Translations under genes and position numbers: made by a program
Source of the DNA: Paracoccaceae bacterium
GTDB lineage: Bacteria > Pseudomonadota > Alphaproteobacteria > Rhodobacterales > Rhodobacteraceae
Assembly (NCBI GenBank): GCA_018222585.1
Contig: JAAFAB010000003.1
Coordinates: forward strand, 499,781-563,780
DNA: 64,000 bases
Reading direction: 5' to 3'
The notes under the pieces: generated by a model
Database searches by the model: none
What the model was told of the DNA's origin: nothing
Seen by the model: only the letters and a program-made list of their open reading frames with translations
Part shown: positions 26,933 through 35,017 of the stretch, piece by piece
Layout: every line of letters begins with the position of its first letter
How positions within the stretch are numbered: position 1 is the stretch's first letter

Positions 26933-27892
26933 ATGAATATCGCACGGCCCATGGCGGAGCCTGCCGAAGCGACAGCCGCCGATCTCTACCCCACCCGACT
27001 GCCCGACAGGGAAATGGTGATGCATCGCACCGACCCGGTGCTGTGGTCCGACTGGACCCCCGATGCCCCGATCTCTCGCGATGAGGCGGAGCACTACCGC
27101 GACAATGGCTACCTGGTGCGCCGGGATGTCTTCAGCCAGGACGAGGTGCGGCTTCTGATGCGCGCCTCGCAGGAGCTGCGCGAGGATCATGGCCGCATCC
27201 GCGCCGAGGATCTGGTGACCGAGCCCGACAGCGATGCGGTCCGCACCATCTTCCGCCTGGATCAGCACTCGGATCTCTTTGCACGGCTTGCGGCCGACGA
27301 GCGGCTGGCCGGGGTGGCGCAGTTCCTGCTGGACGATGCCGTCTACCTTCACCAGAGCCGGCTGAACTACAAGCCGGGGTTCACCGGCAAGGAATTCTAC
27401 TGGCATTCGGATTTCGAGACCTGGCACGCCGAGGACGGGATGCCGCACATGCGCGCGGTGTCCGCTTCGGTGCTGCTGACGGACAATGGCAGCCAGAACG
27501 GTCCGCTGATGCTGGTTCCGGGCTCTCAGAATCGATTCGTCGCCTGCCGGGGCACGACGCCCGAGGACAATCACCGAAGCAGCCTGAAGAAGCAGGAAAT
27601 CGGCGTGCCGCAGCCCGAGACCATCGACGCGCTGGTGCGCGAGCTTGGCCTGGACGTGGCGACCGGCCCGGCGGGGACGATCCTGTTCTTTGACTGCAAC
27701 ACGCTGCACGCCTCGAACGGCAATATCACGCCCTTCCCGCGGTCGAATGCCTTCTACGTGTTCAACGCGGTCAGCAACCGGGTGGCCGATCCCTTCGCCG
27801 CCCCGCGCAAGCGCCCGGCCTACCTGGCCGATCGTGGCGACGCCCGGGCGATCGACGTGCAGCGCGGCGATCTGACCCGCGCCAGGGGCTGA
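26933..27892 (+). CDS. ectD: Ectoine hydroxylase
   Basis: 319-residue Fe(II)/2-oxoglutarate dioxygenase of the EctD subfamily. The diagnostic run around FYWHSDFETWHAEDGMP carries iron ligands His158 and Asp160; the distal ligand is His259 (NTLHASNG) and Arg270 fits 2-oxoglutarate binding. NGPLMLVPGSQN and SLKKQEIGVP are also subfamily signatures. Converts ectoine to 5-hydroxyectoine, an osmo/heat protectant. No ectABC is nearby, so ectoine comes from elsewhere. Start 26933 is preceded by GGAGGACG. Confidence 0.9.
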   Translation: MNIARPMAEPAEATAADLYPTRLPDREMVMHRTDPVLWSDWTPDAPISRDEAEHYRDNGYLVRRDVFSQDEVRLLMRASQELREDHGRIRAEDLVTEPDSDAVRTIFRLDQHSDLFARLAADERLAGVAQFLLDDAVYLHQSRLNYKPGFTGKEFYWHSDFETWHAEDGMPHMRAVSASVLLTDNGSQNGPLMLVPGSQNRFVACRGTTPEDNHRSSLKKQEIGVPQPETIDALVRELGLDVATGPAGTILFFDCNTLHASNGNITPFPRSNAFYVFNAVSNRVADPFAAPRKRPAYLADRGDARAIDVQRGDLTRARG

Positions 27893-27944
27893 GCGCGGCC
27901 CCAGGTCGAGGTCGCAGGTTCGGCTCTCAGGTCTGGCCCGCGCC

Positions 27945-28439
27945 TCAGGCCAGGGCTGGCACCTCGATCACGCTGCCGGGGGGCAGGGCGCGGGCCAGCC
28001 CGTGCAGGTGATCGCGGCGCAGCGCCAGGCAGCCCTCGGTCGGAAACCGGGGGCGCCGCCACTGGTGCAGGAAGATCGCCGAGCCGGCGCCCGGCCGTGC
28101 CTGCGGCCAGTTCCAATTCAGCACGAAGACCAGATCATACAGCGGATCGGCACGGCGCAGGGACTCGTGGCTGGCGGGGAAGGGCGCGCGGGTGTGGTGG
28201 TTGTAGTCCGGGTGATCCGGGGCATCGCACCACAGGTCGCGCGGGCCGATGGCGCGGGCCCAGGGGGCGGGCTGCGCCATCCGGTCGGGGCGATACCATA
28301 GCTCTGCGACCCGCATCCGGGCGACCGGGGTGGCCCCATCCCCCTCGCGCTTGTCCCGCGAGAGGCCGCCGCGACCGATGCTGCAGGGATAGATCCGCGA
28401 TCCCAGGCGCAGGCCCTGCGGGGTGAGGCTGGCCTTCAC
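27945..28439 (-). CDS. L,D-transpeptidase (YkuD) family protein
   Basis: 164 residues, essentially a bare YkuD catalytic domain. His125 (SAIFLHQW) and Cys137 in TEGCLAL form the catalytic pair. GDGATPVA and the [12 protein letters not shown] segment fit the family. No signal peptide is visible, so export is uncertain; it may be a cytosolic or non-classically exported variant. The start overlaps the ribA stop by ATGA, so it is co-expressed with riboflavin synthesis. Confidence 0.9.
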   Translation of the reverse strand: MKASLTPQGLRLGSRIYPCSIGRGGLSRDKREGDGATPVARMRVAELWYRPDRMAQPAPWARAIGPRDLWCDAPDHPDYNHHTRAPFPASHESLRRADPLYDLVFVLNWNWPQARPGAGSAIFLHQWRRPRFPTEGCLALRRDHLHGLARALPPGSVIEVPALA

Positions 28440-29527
28440 AGCAGGTGGCCCGACTTCGCCGCCTTGGTCGCCAGGTAGTGGCGGTTGAATGCGGTCTCGC
28501 CGACCTTCAGCGGCACCCTCTCGACGACCTCGATGCCGTTGCGGCGCATCATCTCGATCTTGGCGGGATTGTTGGTCAGCAAGCGTACCGCGCGGAAGCC
28601 CATGCGCTGCAGCAGCTCGGCGCCAAGGCGGAAATCGCGCTCGTCATCCTCGAAGCCGAGGCGGTGGTTGGCCTCGACCGTGTCGAAACCCTGATCCTGC
28701 AGCGAATAGGCGCGCATCTTGTTGGCCAGGCCGATGCCGCGCCCCTCCTGGTTGAGGTAGAGCAGCACGCCAGCCCCTTCCTGGCCCATCTGGCCGAGGG
28801 CGCCGCGCAGCTGCGGACCGCAGTCGCATTTCAGCGAGCCCAGGACATCGCCGGTGAAACAGGCCGAATGCAGCCGCGCCAGCACCGGGGTGTCGCGGTC
28901 GGGGCGGCCGATCTCGACAGCGTAATGCTCTTCTCCGCCGTCGGCGGGGCGGAAGACATGCAGCCGGCCCGCCTCGGACGCCTCCAGCGGCAACCGGGCC
29001 GAGACCACGGGCGACATCGGGCTGGGCCGGTCGATATGCAGCGCCGCCTCGCCGGCGGGCAGCAGGGTCAGGTTCTCGGCGCGGGCGAAGGCCTCGGGAT
29101 GATCCAGCGGCAGCAGCAGGACGGCGGGCAGCAGGCGGGCGCTTTTCGCCAGTTTCAGCGACAGCCGGTGCAGCGTGGCGTCGCCCGAGCGCAGGGCCAT
29201 GAGCGGGCCCTTCATCGGATGGCGCAGGTCGTCGGCGGGATCGGCCAGGGCACGCACCCATTGCGGGGTCGCATCGACGGGCAGCGGCAGGCGTGCCAGG
29301 TCGCCGTCGTAGGGTCGCGCCTTCAGCGTCTCGGCGCGGCGCGCGGTCAGCGCCAGCTCGGCGGTGCCGGGCAACTTCAGCAGGTCGCTCAGCCGCGCCG
29401 GCGTCAGCGTCTCGGCGGCCAGCAGCAGGGCGCCGCCGCCATGTTCGGCCAGCACCACGGGCACGCCGAGGCGCAGGTCGGTTCGGGCACGCGCCAGGCG
29501 TTCGGGAATGTCGGGGGCGAGACTCAT
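28436..29527 (-). CDS. ribA: GTP cyclohydrolase II with degenerate N-terminal domain
   Basis: 363 residues. Residues ~185-363 are GTP cyclohydrolase [22 protein letters not shown] gives zinc ligands Cys223, Cys234 and Cys236; [15 protein letters not shown] and [12 protein letters not shown] follow. It opens the GTP ring, the first riboflavin step. The N-terminal ~170 residues resemble a worn DHBP-synthase domain in position and length but lack its acidic metal motif, so only the cyclohydrolase activity is supported. Coupled by ATGA to the L,D-transpeptidase gene. Confidence 0.9.
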   Translation of the reverse strand: MSLAPDIPERLARARTDLRLGVPVVLAEHGGGALLLAAETLTPARLSDLLKLPGTAELALTARRAETLKARPYDGDLARLPLPVDATPQWVRALADPADDLRHPMKGPLMALRSGDATLHRLSLKLAKSARLLPAVLLLPLDHPEAFARAENLTLLPAGEAALHIDRPSPMSPVVSARLPLEASEAGRLHVFRPADGGEEHYAVEIGRPDRDTPVLARLHSACFTGDVLGSLKCDCGPQLRGALGQMGQEGAGVLLYLNQEGRGIGLANKMRAYSLQDQGFDTVEANHRLGFEDDERDFRLGAELLQRMGFRAVRLLTNNPAKIEMMRRNGIEVVERVPLKVGETAFNRHYLATKAAKSGHLL

Positions 29528-29750
29528 GGCTCTGGTCCTTGGCTCTGATCCTTGGCGCTGGTTCCCTGCGGCGGTCCTCGGCAGCAGGACCTGTCATAGC
29601 CTGCGCTGACGGGATTTGAAACAATCCCCGCGTGGGGGACACGTCAGCGTGAGATTATTGCAGCAAATATTGCCCTTCCGAAGATGTGGGCGCATCTGCC
29701 AGTTAAATCAATCCTCTAACCCACATTGCTCAAACCGACGGGGGCCCGCC

Positions 29751-30437
29751 ATGCCACAACTGAAAAAGATCCTGCTGGTCGATGACGATGACGATCTGCG
29801 CGAGGCGCTGAGTGAACAACTGGTGATGACAGAGGATTTCGATGTCTTCGAGGCCGGCTCGGGGGTCGAGGCGACGCAGAAGGTGAAGGAAAGCCTTTTT
29901 GATCTGGTGATCCTCGACGTTGGCCTGCCCGACACCGATGGCCGCGAACTCTGCCGCCTGCTGCGCAAGCAGGGGCTGAAGAGCCCGGTGCTGATGCTGA
30001 CGGGGCACGATTCCGACGCCGACACGATCCTTGGCCTCGACTCCGGTGCCAATGATTATGTCACCAAACCCTTCAAGTTCCCGGTCCTGCTGGCCCGCAT
30101 CCGGGCGCAGCTGCGCCAGCACGAGCAGAGCGAGGACGCGGTCTTCCAGCTTGGGCCCTATTCCTTCCGCCCGGCGATGAAGCTTCTGGTCACCGAGGAC
30201 GAGAAGAAGATCCGCCTGACCGAGAAGGAAACCAATATCCTCAAGTTCCTCTACCGTTCGACCGAGAGCGTCGTGGCGCGCGATGTGCTGCTGCACGAGG
30301 TCTGGGGCTATAACGCCGGGGTGACGACGCATACGCTGGAAACCCACATCTACCGCCTGCGCCAGAAGATCGAGCCCGACCCCTCGAATGCCCGCCTTCT
30401 GGTCACCGAAAGCGGCGGATATCGGCTGGTCGCATGA
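29751..30437 (+). CDS. OmpR/PhoB-family response regulator (CenR-like)
   Basis: 228 residues. The receiver domain (1-120) has the acidic pocket Asp11-Asp13, phospho-acceptor Asp56, Thr84 and Lys106; a winged-helix output domain (~130-228) ends with ETHIYRLRQKIEPDP and TESGGYRLVA. No histidine kinase is adjacent. The N-terminus and the EQLVMTEDFDVFEA segment recall the essential alphaproteobacterial CenR regulator of envelope and division genes; that assignment is an inference. A strong terminator follows about 125 bp downstream. Confidence 0.92.
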   Translation: MPQLKKILLVDDDDDLREALSEQLVMTEDFDVFEAGSGVEATQKVKESLFDLVILDVGLPDTDGRELCRLLRKQGLKSPVLMLTGHDSDADTILGLDSGANDYVTKPFKFPVLLARIRAQLRQHEQSEDAVFQLGPYSFRPAMKLLVTEDEKKIRLTEKETNILKFLYRSTESVVARDVLLHEVWGYNAGVTTHTLETHIYRLRQKIEPDPSNARLLVTESGGYRLVA

Positions 30438-30589
30438 AGCGACCGGAAAAATTCCGGAATTCCGGACTTTCGCCCGGGGGTTATGGCCCTTAGGTACGGT
30501 TCAGGTTCGATGGAACCACCCGCACATATCCGGGTTTGATATGTACCTCCCTGTTGGACTGGCCCGGGCTTGGACCCGGGCCTTTTTTT
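30438..30589 (+). ncRNA. Candidate 3'-UTR small RNA behind the response regulator
   Basis: Between the stop and the terminator there are three successive stem-loops: GGTTC-GATG-GAACC (~30507-30520), ACATATC...GATATGT (~30525-30545) and the terminator hairpin. An exposed ACCTCCCTG, complementary to the ribosome-binding consensus, sits between the second and third. No promoter is obvious, so it could be a processed 3'-UTR RNA. Structure seen; function inferred. Confidence 0.4.
30561..30589 (+). terminator. Strong Rho-independent terminator
   Basis: GGCCCGGG-CTTGGA-CCCGGGCC stem (8 bp) followed by seven T. Ends the response regulator transcript or the candidate small RNA. Confidence 0.93.
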
Positions 30590-30670
30590 GTCCTGGCCCC
30601 GTCAGGAGGCGCGGCGGTTCTGCCTTCGCCTCTCGGGCCCGGGGGCGATCCGCCTGCAAACCGGACAGCG

Positions 30671-32305
30671 TCAGAACTCGCTCCATTCGTCCGTCGGGGG
30701 GGACTGGGGGGCATTGACCGCCCTGACCTTCGGTTTCCGCGGTGCCGGGGCGAAGATCCCCATGCTGCCGTCGCCAAAGCTCTGATCCTCGCCGGTCTGG
30801 AAGCGCAGCATGAGGGTCGATAGCTCTTCCGCCTCGCGGTTCAGGGCCGAGGAGGCGGCATTGGTTTCCTCGAACATCGCGGCGTTCTGCTGAGTAACCT
30901 GGTCCAGTTCCTTCATGGTCTGGTCGATCAGCGCGATGGAGCCCGACTGTTCATTGGCGGAGGAGGCGATCTGCGAGACCAGCTCCGCGACGCCCGAGAC
31001 GGCCTCGGCGATACTCTTCAGCGCATGGCCGGTCTCGTTCACCAGCTCGACCCCGCTTTTCACGTGTTCCGAGGACTTCTGGATCAGCTCCGAGATTTCC
31101 CGCGCCGAGGTCGAGGAGCGGGCGGCCAGGGCGCGCACCTCGGTCGCGACCACCGAGAAACCGCGCCCGGCCTCGCCCGCCCGCGCGGCCTCGACCCCGG
31201 CATTCAAGGCCAGCAGGTTGGTCTGGAAGGCGATATCCTCGATCACCTGGATGATCTTGTGGATCTCCGAGGAGGAGCTTTCGATGGCGGCCATGGCGTT
31301 CACCGTGCGGCGCACCACCTCGTCCGAGGCGGCAGAGCGCGACTGCGCCTCGTCGGCGACATCGGAGGCGCTGCGGGCCGCTTCGGCGGTCGACCGGACG
31401 TTCTGGTTGATCTCCTGGATCGCATTGGCGGTCTCTTGCAGCGAGGCCGCCTGACGTTCGGTCCGCTGCGCGAGGTTGTTGGAGGCATTGGCGATGGAAT
31501 CGGCATCTTCGGACACGGCGCGGGCATTGCGGATCACCTGCTGCACCGTGCCGCGCAACTCTGCCACGGCGTGATTGAAGTTCTGGCGCAGGCGGTCGTG
31601 GGCCGGGTCGAAGGCACTGTCGATCGAGACCGAGAGGTCGCGGCGGGCCAGCCGGGTCAGCGCGTCGCCCAACTGGGCGACGACCTGCTCCTGGACGCCG
31701 GCGGCGCGGGTCTGCGACGTCTTCTCACGCAGCGCGGCATCCGCCGACTGGCGGGTCGTCGCCGCGACGTGGCGGTCCAGGCGGCCCTGCCGCCGGATGG
31801 TGGTGAACAGCACCGCGGCCTCCAGCGCGACGATGGTGCCATGCAGCGCCGTCCGTTCGAGATTCGAGAGCAGGTCGGCGGTGGGATAGATCAGGGCCGG
31901 CAGCGTGACCGAGAGCAGCAGGTGATGCACCGCGATCACCCCGGCGGCAATCAGGATCGCCCGCGCGTCCGAAAGGTACATGACCACCGCCAGCAGGGCG
32001 AAGAACAGCATGTGGGCGTCCATCTGCCAGGGGTGCCCGGCGAAGGCGGCGGTGAAGGCCATGGCCTGTCCGACCAGCCCGAGGGCGACCAGCGCCCGTC
32101 CGTTGCGCCCGCCGGCCATGTTGCCCCAGATCGCCAGGGCCGCGACCGCGACCGAGAACAGCGTGACCAGCCCCAGGTCATTGCCCGCCAGCAGCGCGGC
32201 AAGCGGCGGCAGGGCCACCAGCCCGACGGTAAGCTGCATCAACCGTGTGCTGGCGCGGTTCCGGGCGGCGGTGAATTCCTGGGGGGGCGTGGCAGGCTCG
32301 GTCAT
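30671..32305 (-). CDS. Methyl-accepting chemotaxis protein
   Basis: 544 residues. Four to five membrane helices at ~25-205 form an integral sensor with little periplasmic loop ([34 protein letters not shown]), then a linker and the MCP signalling domain, whose hairpin tip is [43 protein letters not shown]. The C-terminus ends DEWSEF, a possible CheR/CheB tether. The sensor type suggests an internal or membrane signal such as redox or energy state (inference). The start at 32305 overlaps the stop of the small upstream gene by ATGA. Confidence 0.93.
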   Translation of the reverse strand: MTEPATPPQEFTAARNRASTRLMQLTVGLVALPPLAALLAGNDLGLVTLFSVAVAALAIWGNMAGGRNGRALVALGLVGQAMAFTAAFAGHPWQMDAHMLFFALLAVVMYLSDARAILIAAGVIAVHHLLLSVTLPALIYPTADLLSNLERTALHGTIVALEAAVLFTTIRRQGRLDRHVAATTRQSADAALREKTSQTRAAGVQEQVVAQLGDALTRLARRDLSVSIDSAFDPAHDRLRQNFNHAVAELRGTVQQVIRNARAVSEDADSIANASNNLAQRTERQAASLQETANAIQEINQNVRSTAEAARSASDVADEAQSRSAASDEVVRRTVNAMAAIESSSSEIHKIIQVIEDIAFQTNLLALNAGVEAARAGEAGRGFSVVATEVRALAARSSTSAREISELIQKSSEHVKSGVELVNETGHALKSIAEAVSGVAELVSQIASSANEQSGSIALIDQTMKELDQVTQQNAAMFEETNAASSALNREAEELSTLMLRFQTGEDQSFGDGSMGIFAPAPRKPKVRAVNAPQSPPTDEWSEF

Positions 32306-32601
32306 CCGGTTACTCCGCAGAGGGCTGCAATCGCGCGTCCATCGAGGACGAGAAAGGGGCCGGTGGCGCGCAGGCGCGTTGCGAACTCCGCGTTGTCGGC
32401 CTGCGCCAGGGTCCCGAGAGAGGAGATGCGCGTGCCCAGCCCGTGCCCGCCGGCCCGCGCGATCGGCGCTTCGCGGTCGGTCCAGGGCGGTGACAGCACC
32501 AGCACCAGCCCGTGACTGGCCGACGGCAGCGCGGCGAGGGTCAGCAGCGGCCCGGCGAGGACCATCGCCAGGGCGAACAGGGTGAGCGACAGATTCGACA
32601 C
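32302..32601 (-). CDS. Small membrane-anchored protein upstream of the chemoreceptor
   Basis: 99 residues with a GTG start. The N-terminal 30 residues are one hydrophobic segment ([21 protein letters not shown]), possibly a signal anchor; the rest is a soluble tail with [39 protein letters not shown]. No family recognised. It is joined to the chemoreceptor by ATGA, so the two are made together; it could be an accessory signalling or insertion partner (inference). Its ribosome site lies in the loop of a perfect hairpin at 32602-32623. Confidence 0.7.
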   Translation of the reverse strand: MSNLSLTLFALAMVLAGPLLTLAALPSASHGLVLVLSPPWTDREAPIARAGGHGLGTRISSLGTLAQADNAEFATRLRATGPFLVLDGRAIAALCGVTG

Positions 32602-32623
32602 GTCTCGGTCTCCTTACCGAGAC
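32602..32623 (-). promoter_or_regulatory. Hairpin presenting the ribosome-binding site in its loop
   Basis: On the minus strand GTCTCGGT (32623-32616), AAGGAG (32615-32610), ACCGAGAC (32609-32602) form a perfect 8-bp stem with the Shine-Dalgarno as its whole loop; the stem abuts the GTG start codon at 32601. Likely affects translation of the small gene and, by coupling, the chemoreceptor. Confidence 0.6.
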
Positions 32624-32687
32624 AGGCGATAAGGCCATTCTCTTGCTGCCACGTTAAAGCGGCAATTGTCCCGAAGGCGCGGTGGCG

Positions 32688-33617
32688 TCAGGGCGCGATG
32701 CTGACCCGCCCGAGGTCCAGCGCCCGCCCGCCGTCGCTGCGCAGCACGTGCAGCCCGTCGGCGGCGCCCCGGAAGCGGAAGCAGCCCGAGGCATGGGTGG
32801 TCCAGCACAGTTGCCCGTCCTCGCGCAGCTGCCAGTGGCCGGTGAACGGGCGCGCGCTCTCCCCGTTCTGGCTGAGGCCGGTCAGCTGACCATCGGCCCG
32901 GAACAGCATCCGGCTGGCGCCGCCGCTGTTGGACCAGCTCAGCTCATGCCCGATCAGGGTGGCGCGGACATCGGCGGCGGACAGGACATGCCCCGGGGGA
33001 TAGCCTCCGGGATAGGGCAGGATGCCGGGTTTCGGCGACTCGGCCTGTCCGGTCCGGGGATCAGGGCCTGTCGGCGCAGCGTAGGGCGCGGCCATGGGCG
33101 CCTCGGCCGGGGCATGGGCGATGGGATCGGGGCAGAGGTCATCCAGCGCGGTGATCGCGCGGTGCGAGCCCGCAAGCCCGAGCCGATGGGTCACGGCGCC
33201 CGCGCCTTCGCCCAGCACGAGCTCGGCGTTCAGGCCCTGGGCCAGGCGGGTCAGCAGCAGCCCGTGCGCCTTGCGGTCGAAGCCGCCGACGTAGCTCTGC
33301 ACCCCCTCCGGCCCGGGCCGGTAGCCCAGCCGGATCACCTGCGGCGCGCCGTGGTCGACCGAGATCGCCACCGGCAGCTCTCCGTCGCCCAGGGCGGTGC
33401 CGCGATAGGTCACCGTCCAGTCCATCGCGCGGCCGGGATGGGGGCAGGTCAGGGAGAGGCAGAAGAAGGCATCCCGGCCATCGCGGGGCAGGGGGCAGCT
33501 TTCGACTCCCTGGCGCCCGGGCCCGGTCAACTGCTGCCAGTCCTGCGCCCCGGCGGCCCCGGCGGAGGCTCCGATGTGAAAAAGGAACATCAAGAGAACA
33601 AAAACGGCACCTCTCAT
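32688..33617 (-). CDS. Exported hypothetical protein
   Basis: 309 residues, not recognised. A signal peptide (MRGAVFVLLMFLFHIGASAGAAGA) is followed by a domain with paired Cys (ESCPLPRDGRDAFFCLSLTCPHPG), then a Pro/Ala-rich linker (~165-205), then a second domain with VRATLIGHELSWSNSGG, a tryptophan-bearing GHWQLREDGQLCWTTHASGCFRFRG motif and two further Cys. The second half resembles small periplasmic DUF995-like modules, but I would not assign it. Probably periplasmic with disulfides. Confidence 0.8.
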   Translation of the reverse strand: MRGAVFVLLMFLFHIGASAGAAGAQDWQQLTGPGRQGVESCPLPRDGRDAFFCLSLTCPHPGRAMDWTVTYRGTALGDGELPVAISVDHGAPQVIRLGYRPGPEGVQSYVGGFDRKAHGLLLTRLAQGLNAELVLGEGAGAVTHRLGLAGSHRAITALDDLCPDPIAHAPAEAPMAAPYAAPTGPDPRTGQAESPKPGILPYPGGYPPGHVLSAADVRATLIGHELSWSNSGGASRMLFRADGQLTGLSQNGESARPFTGHWQLREDGQLCWTTHASGCFRFRGAADGLHVLRSDGGRALDLGRVSIAP

Positions 33618-33698
33618 GGACAGATCGCTTTCAATGGGGTCGATGCAATGTTAACCCGAGGCTAAGCGGCACATCCTGAACGAGGCAAGTGAAAGAAA

Positions 33699-34487
33699 AT
33701 GTCATTTACCCTGGCCACCTGGAACATCAATTCCGTCCGCCTGCGCGAGGCGCTGGTCTGTCAGCTGATGCAGGCCGAGGCGCCCGACGTGCTCTGCCTG
33801 CAGGAATGCAAGTCCCCGGTCGAGAAGATCCCGATGGAGCAGTTCCACGCCCTCGGCTACAGGCACATGGTGGCACGCGGCCAGAAGGGCTACAACGGCG
33901 TCGCGATCCTGTCGAAGATGCCCATCGAGGAGGTCGGCGCACAGGATTTCGCCGGCCTCGGCCATGCCCGTCACATCGCCGGGCGGCTGGAGAACGGGGT
34001 GACGATCCACAACTTCTACGTCCCGGCGGGTGGCGACAAGCCGGACCGCACCATCAACGAGAAGTTCGGGCAGAAACTGGATTACCTGACCGAGATGCGC
34101 GACTGGTTCCGCGCCGAGCGCCCCGAGAAGGCGATCCTGGTCGGCGATCTCAACATCGCCCCGCGCGAGGATGACGTCTGGGATCACAAGAAGCTGCTGA
34201 AGATCGTCAGCCATACGCCCGTCGAGGTCGAACACCTGGCCGAGGCGCAGGAGGCCGGTGCCTGGGTCGACGTGACCCGGCAGGACATCCCCGAGGGGCG
34301 GCTCTATTCCTGGTGGTCCTACCGCTCGCCCGACTGGGATGCGGCGGACAAGGGGCGGCGGCTGGATCACGTCTGGGCGACGCCGGACATCTCGAACGCG
34401 GGCCACGGCTCGCGCGTGCTGCGCCATGTGCGGGGCTGGGAACAGCCGAGCGATCACGCGCCGGTCTTCGCCACCTTCGACCTGTGA
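33699..34487 (+). CDS. xthA: Exodeoxyribonuclease III
   Basis: 262 residues of the exonuclease-endonuclease-phosphatase fold. N-terminal TWNINSVR, catalytic Glu in LQECK, GYNGVAILSK, VGDLNIAP (Asp-Asn pair), and the C-terminal RLDHVWATP and PSDHAPVFATF (Asp-His) motifs are all present. Cleaves at AP sites and degrades DNA 3' to 5' in base excision repair. The ribosome site AAGTGAAAG is modest but the start is the only one fitting the family. Confidence 0.96.
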   Translation: MSFTLATWNINSVRLREALVCQLMQAEAPDVLCLQECKSPVEKIPMEQFHALGYRHMVARGQKGYNGVAILSKMPIEEVGAQDFAGLGHARHIAGRLENGVTIHNFYVPAGGDKPDRTINEKFGQKLDYLTEMRDWFRAERPEKAILVGDLNIAPREDDVWDHKKLLKIVSHTPVEVEHLAEAQEAGAWVDVTRQDIPEGRLYSWWSYRSPDWDAADKGRRLDHVWATPDISNAGHGSRVLRHVRGWEQPSDHAPVFATFDL

Positions 34488-34669
34488 CGCCGCGCGCCCC
34501 GGGGTGATCACGCCCGGGGCCCGCTGGCTGACCGGAATGCCATGCCCCGGCCCACAATGCGCCTGCGTCGGGGAGAAGGCTTAGCCGGTCGCATGCCCTC
34601 CGACCAGGCTCTTCGGCATTCTGAAAAGGGGCTTCCGTGGCCCCTGCAGGTCATTCCGGGGGGCTGCTC

Positions 34670-34780
34670 ATGTCCATTCGACAGGGCGAATCCACGAAAT
34701 CCATGGCGGGGCCGGTGGTCGTCGCCCGCCTGCCGGTGCCGCCGGGCAAACGGCTCTGGGGGACGCTCCTCGGCGGGTGA
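34670..34780 (+). CDS. Possible 36-residue peptide or first half of a broken small gene
   Basis: ATG at 34670 with a G-run 7 nt upstream gives 36 residues (ends VPPGKRLWGTLLGG) and stops in TGA overlapping the GTG of the next frame. It has no hydrophobic segment of its own. Read through a one-base shift it would join the membrane frame directly behind it. Confidence 0.3.
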   Translation: MSIRQGESTKSMAGPVVVARLPVPPGKRLWGTLLGG

Positions 34781-34992
34781 TCAACGTGCTGGTGGCGCTG
34801 CCGGTCTGGTTCAGCCTGCGGTTCGGTGTCGGCGAGCCGGTCTCGACCATCCTGGCCGGCCCGCTCGAGATCCTGGCCACCACGGACCTGATGGCGCTGG
34901 TGATCAGCTTCACCATCTGCGGTCAGGAGATCACCGGCAGCGTCCTGCGCTATGCCTTCTGGCTGTCCGAGATGGTTCTTGCTTCTGTCTGA
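34777..34992 (+). CDS. Possible small two-helix membrane protein
   Basis: 71 residues from GTG at 34777. Hydrophobic segments VINVLVALPVWFSLRFGVG and LMALVISFTICGQEI with LRYAFWLSEMVLAS suggest two membrane helices. It starts in GTGA overlap with the 36-residue frame and might be coupled to it, or both may be halves of one gene broken by a one-base change. No family recognised. Confidence 0.4.
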   Translation: MINVLVALPVWFSLRFGVGEPVSTILAGPLEILATTDLMALVISFTICGQEITGSVLRYAFWLSEMVLASV

Positions 34993-35017
34993 TGTCGCGT
35001 CTCGACCTGAACGAGCT

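Larger units (their letters stand above)
34488..35017. other. Interval with two small overlapping frames of uncertain status
   Basis: 530 bp between xthA and a convergent permease gene. It holds a GC palindrome just after xthA (GCCCCGGG/CCCGGGGC at ~34494-34520, no T-tract) and two short plus-strand frames (34670-34780 and 34777-34992). Otherwise nothing clear. Confidence 0.5.

Noticed and set aside
34627-34645. AGGGGC/GCCCCT stem as terminator of xthA
   Set aside because: 140 bp past the stop and without a T-tract.
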